DNA from: Heterohyrax brucei
Taxonomy: Eukaryota; Chordata; Mammalia; Hyracoidea; Procaviidae
Length of the DNA stretch: 64,000 nucleotides
Direction: 5' to 3'
Assembly: GCA_028571685.1 (NCBI GenBank)
Contig: CM053143.1
Location: 141,580,829 to 141,644,828 of the forward strand
Shown here: one piece after another, positions 63,826-64,000 of the stretch
How positions within the stretch are numbered: position 1 is the stretch's first letter
How the letters are laid out: every line of letters starts with the position of its first letter
Position numbers and translations under genes: made by a program
Notes under the pieces: model-generated
The model's input: the letters and a program-made list of their open reading frames with translations, nothing else
The model's database searches: none
What the model was told of the DNA's origin: nothing

Positions 63826-64000
63826 GCCCACCCTCTGGCACCCCCAAAATCACATCATAGAAACATGTAACACACTCATCTCATCATAGCAAAATCGTGT
63901 CCATCCCATATAACAGAAGTCTTAAATCAGTTCCAAGTCCAAAATACAAAAACTCTTCTACATCTGTGAAACCTAGAGGCAAGCTATCTGCTTCTAAAGG
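63826..64000 (-). mobile_element. LTR element internal region, cut off by window end
   Basis: Directly before the LTR on the minus strand is a G-rich tract (complement of 'gcccaccctctggcacccc'), in the position of a polypurine tract, the start site for plus-strand DNA. The visible 175 bp shows no open frame. The element's other LTR, if present, is outside the window. Confidence 0.65.

Noticed and set aside
1-64000. CRISPR array, operon, phage or bacterial island
   Set aside because: The repeats are dispersed SINE and LINE copies, not regularly spaced identical repeats, and the whole window has mammalian composition.

Overview
This window looks like intergenic DNA from an afrotherian mammal, most likely a paenungulate such as an elephant. 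The main reason is the repeat content. It holds about 45 copies or fragments of the tRNA-derived AfroSINE family, five clear copies and two fragments of a second SINE whose head resembles tRNA-Gly, and about a dozen pieces of an RTE-class LINE whose 3' end matches the SINE tails. It also holds L1 elements, mariner transposons and MaLR/ERVL-type LTRs. Older mammal-wide repeats (MIR, MER5-like, old L1) lie between them. Family names come from recognition by eye, not from a database search.

I found no convincing host gene, exon set, RNA gene or CRISPR array. Every open reading frame that could be explained belongs to a decayed transposon: L1 ORF1/ORF2, RTE reverse transcriptase, or mariner transposase. 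The one protein-like stretch I cannot assign is on the minus strand at about 22.3-22.7 kb.

Layout. 0-8.3 kb: AfroSINEs, a MER5-like element and MLT1-like and MaLR LTRs in otherwise plain sequence. 8.3-10.5 kb: an old minus-strand L1. 10.6-16.7 kb: SINEs, an RTE fragment, a roughly 415-bp almost pure A/T tract and LTRs. 16.7-18.4 kb: the longest continuous RTE fragment. 19-30 kb: SINEs, RTE pieces, an LTR and long stretches with nothing recognised. 29.7-34.2 kb: an RTE copy split by an L1 fragment, which is itself split by a complete 1,295-bp mariner. 34-38.6 kb: mostly plain sequence with SINEs, a CA microsatellite and an LTR. 38.8-46.0 kb: a complete 7.2-kb L1 with 14-bp target-site duplications. 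46-50.2 kb: SINEs, broken mariners and RTE pieces. 50-64 kb: SINEs, LTRs (one nest is a SINE split by an LTR split by a second LTR), RTE pieces, and the 3' end of an LTR element that runs off the window.

The elements are linked by dependence. The SINEs end in a segment nearly identical to the RTE 3' end, which fits use of the RTE machinery in trans. The L1, RTE and mariner proteins here are all broken, so nothing in the window looks able to move on its own. I did not find a new biological system. The most useful observations are the insertion histories readable from nesting and target-site duplications, the tandem repeat in the L1 5' UTR, the A/T tract, a diverged duplicated unit (5.6 and 11.3 kb), and the unexplained protein-like segment.
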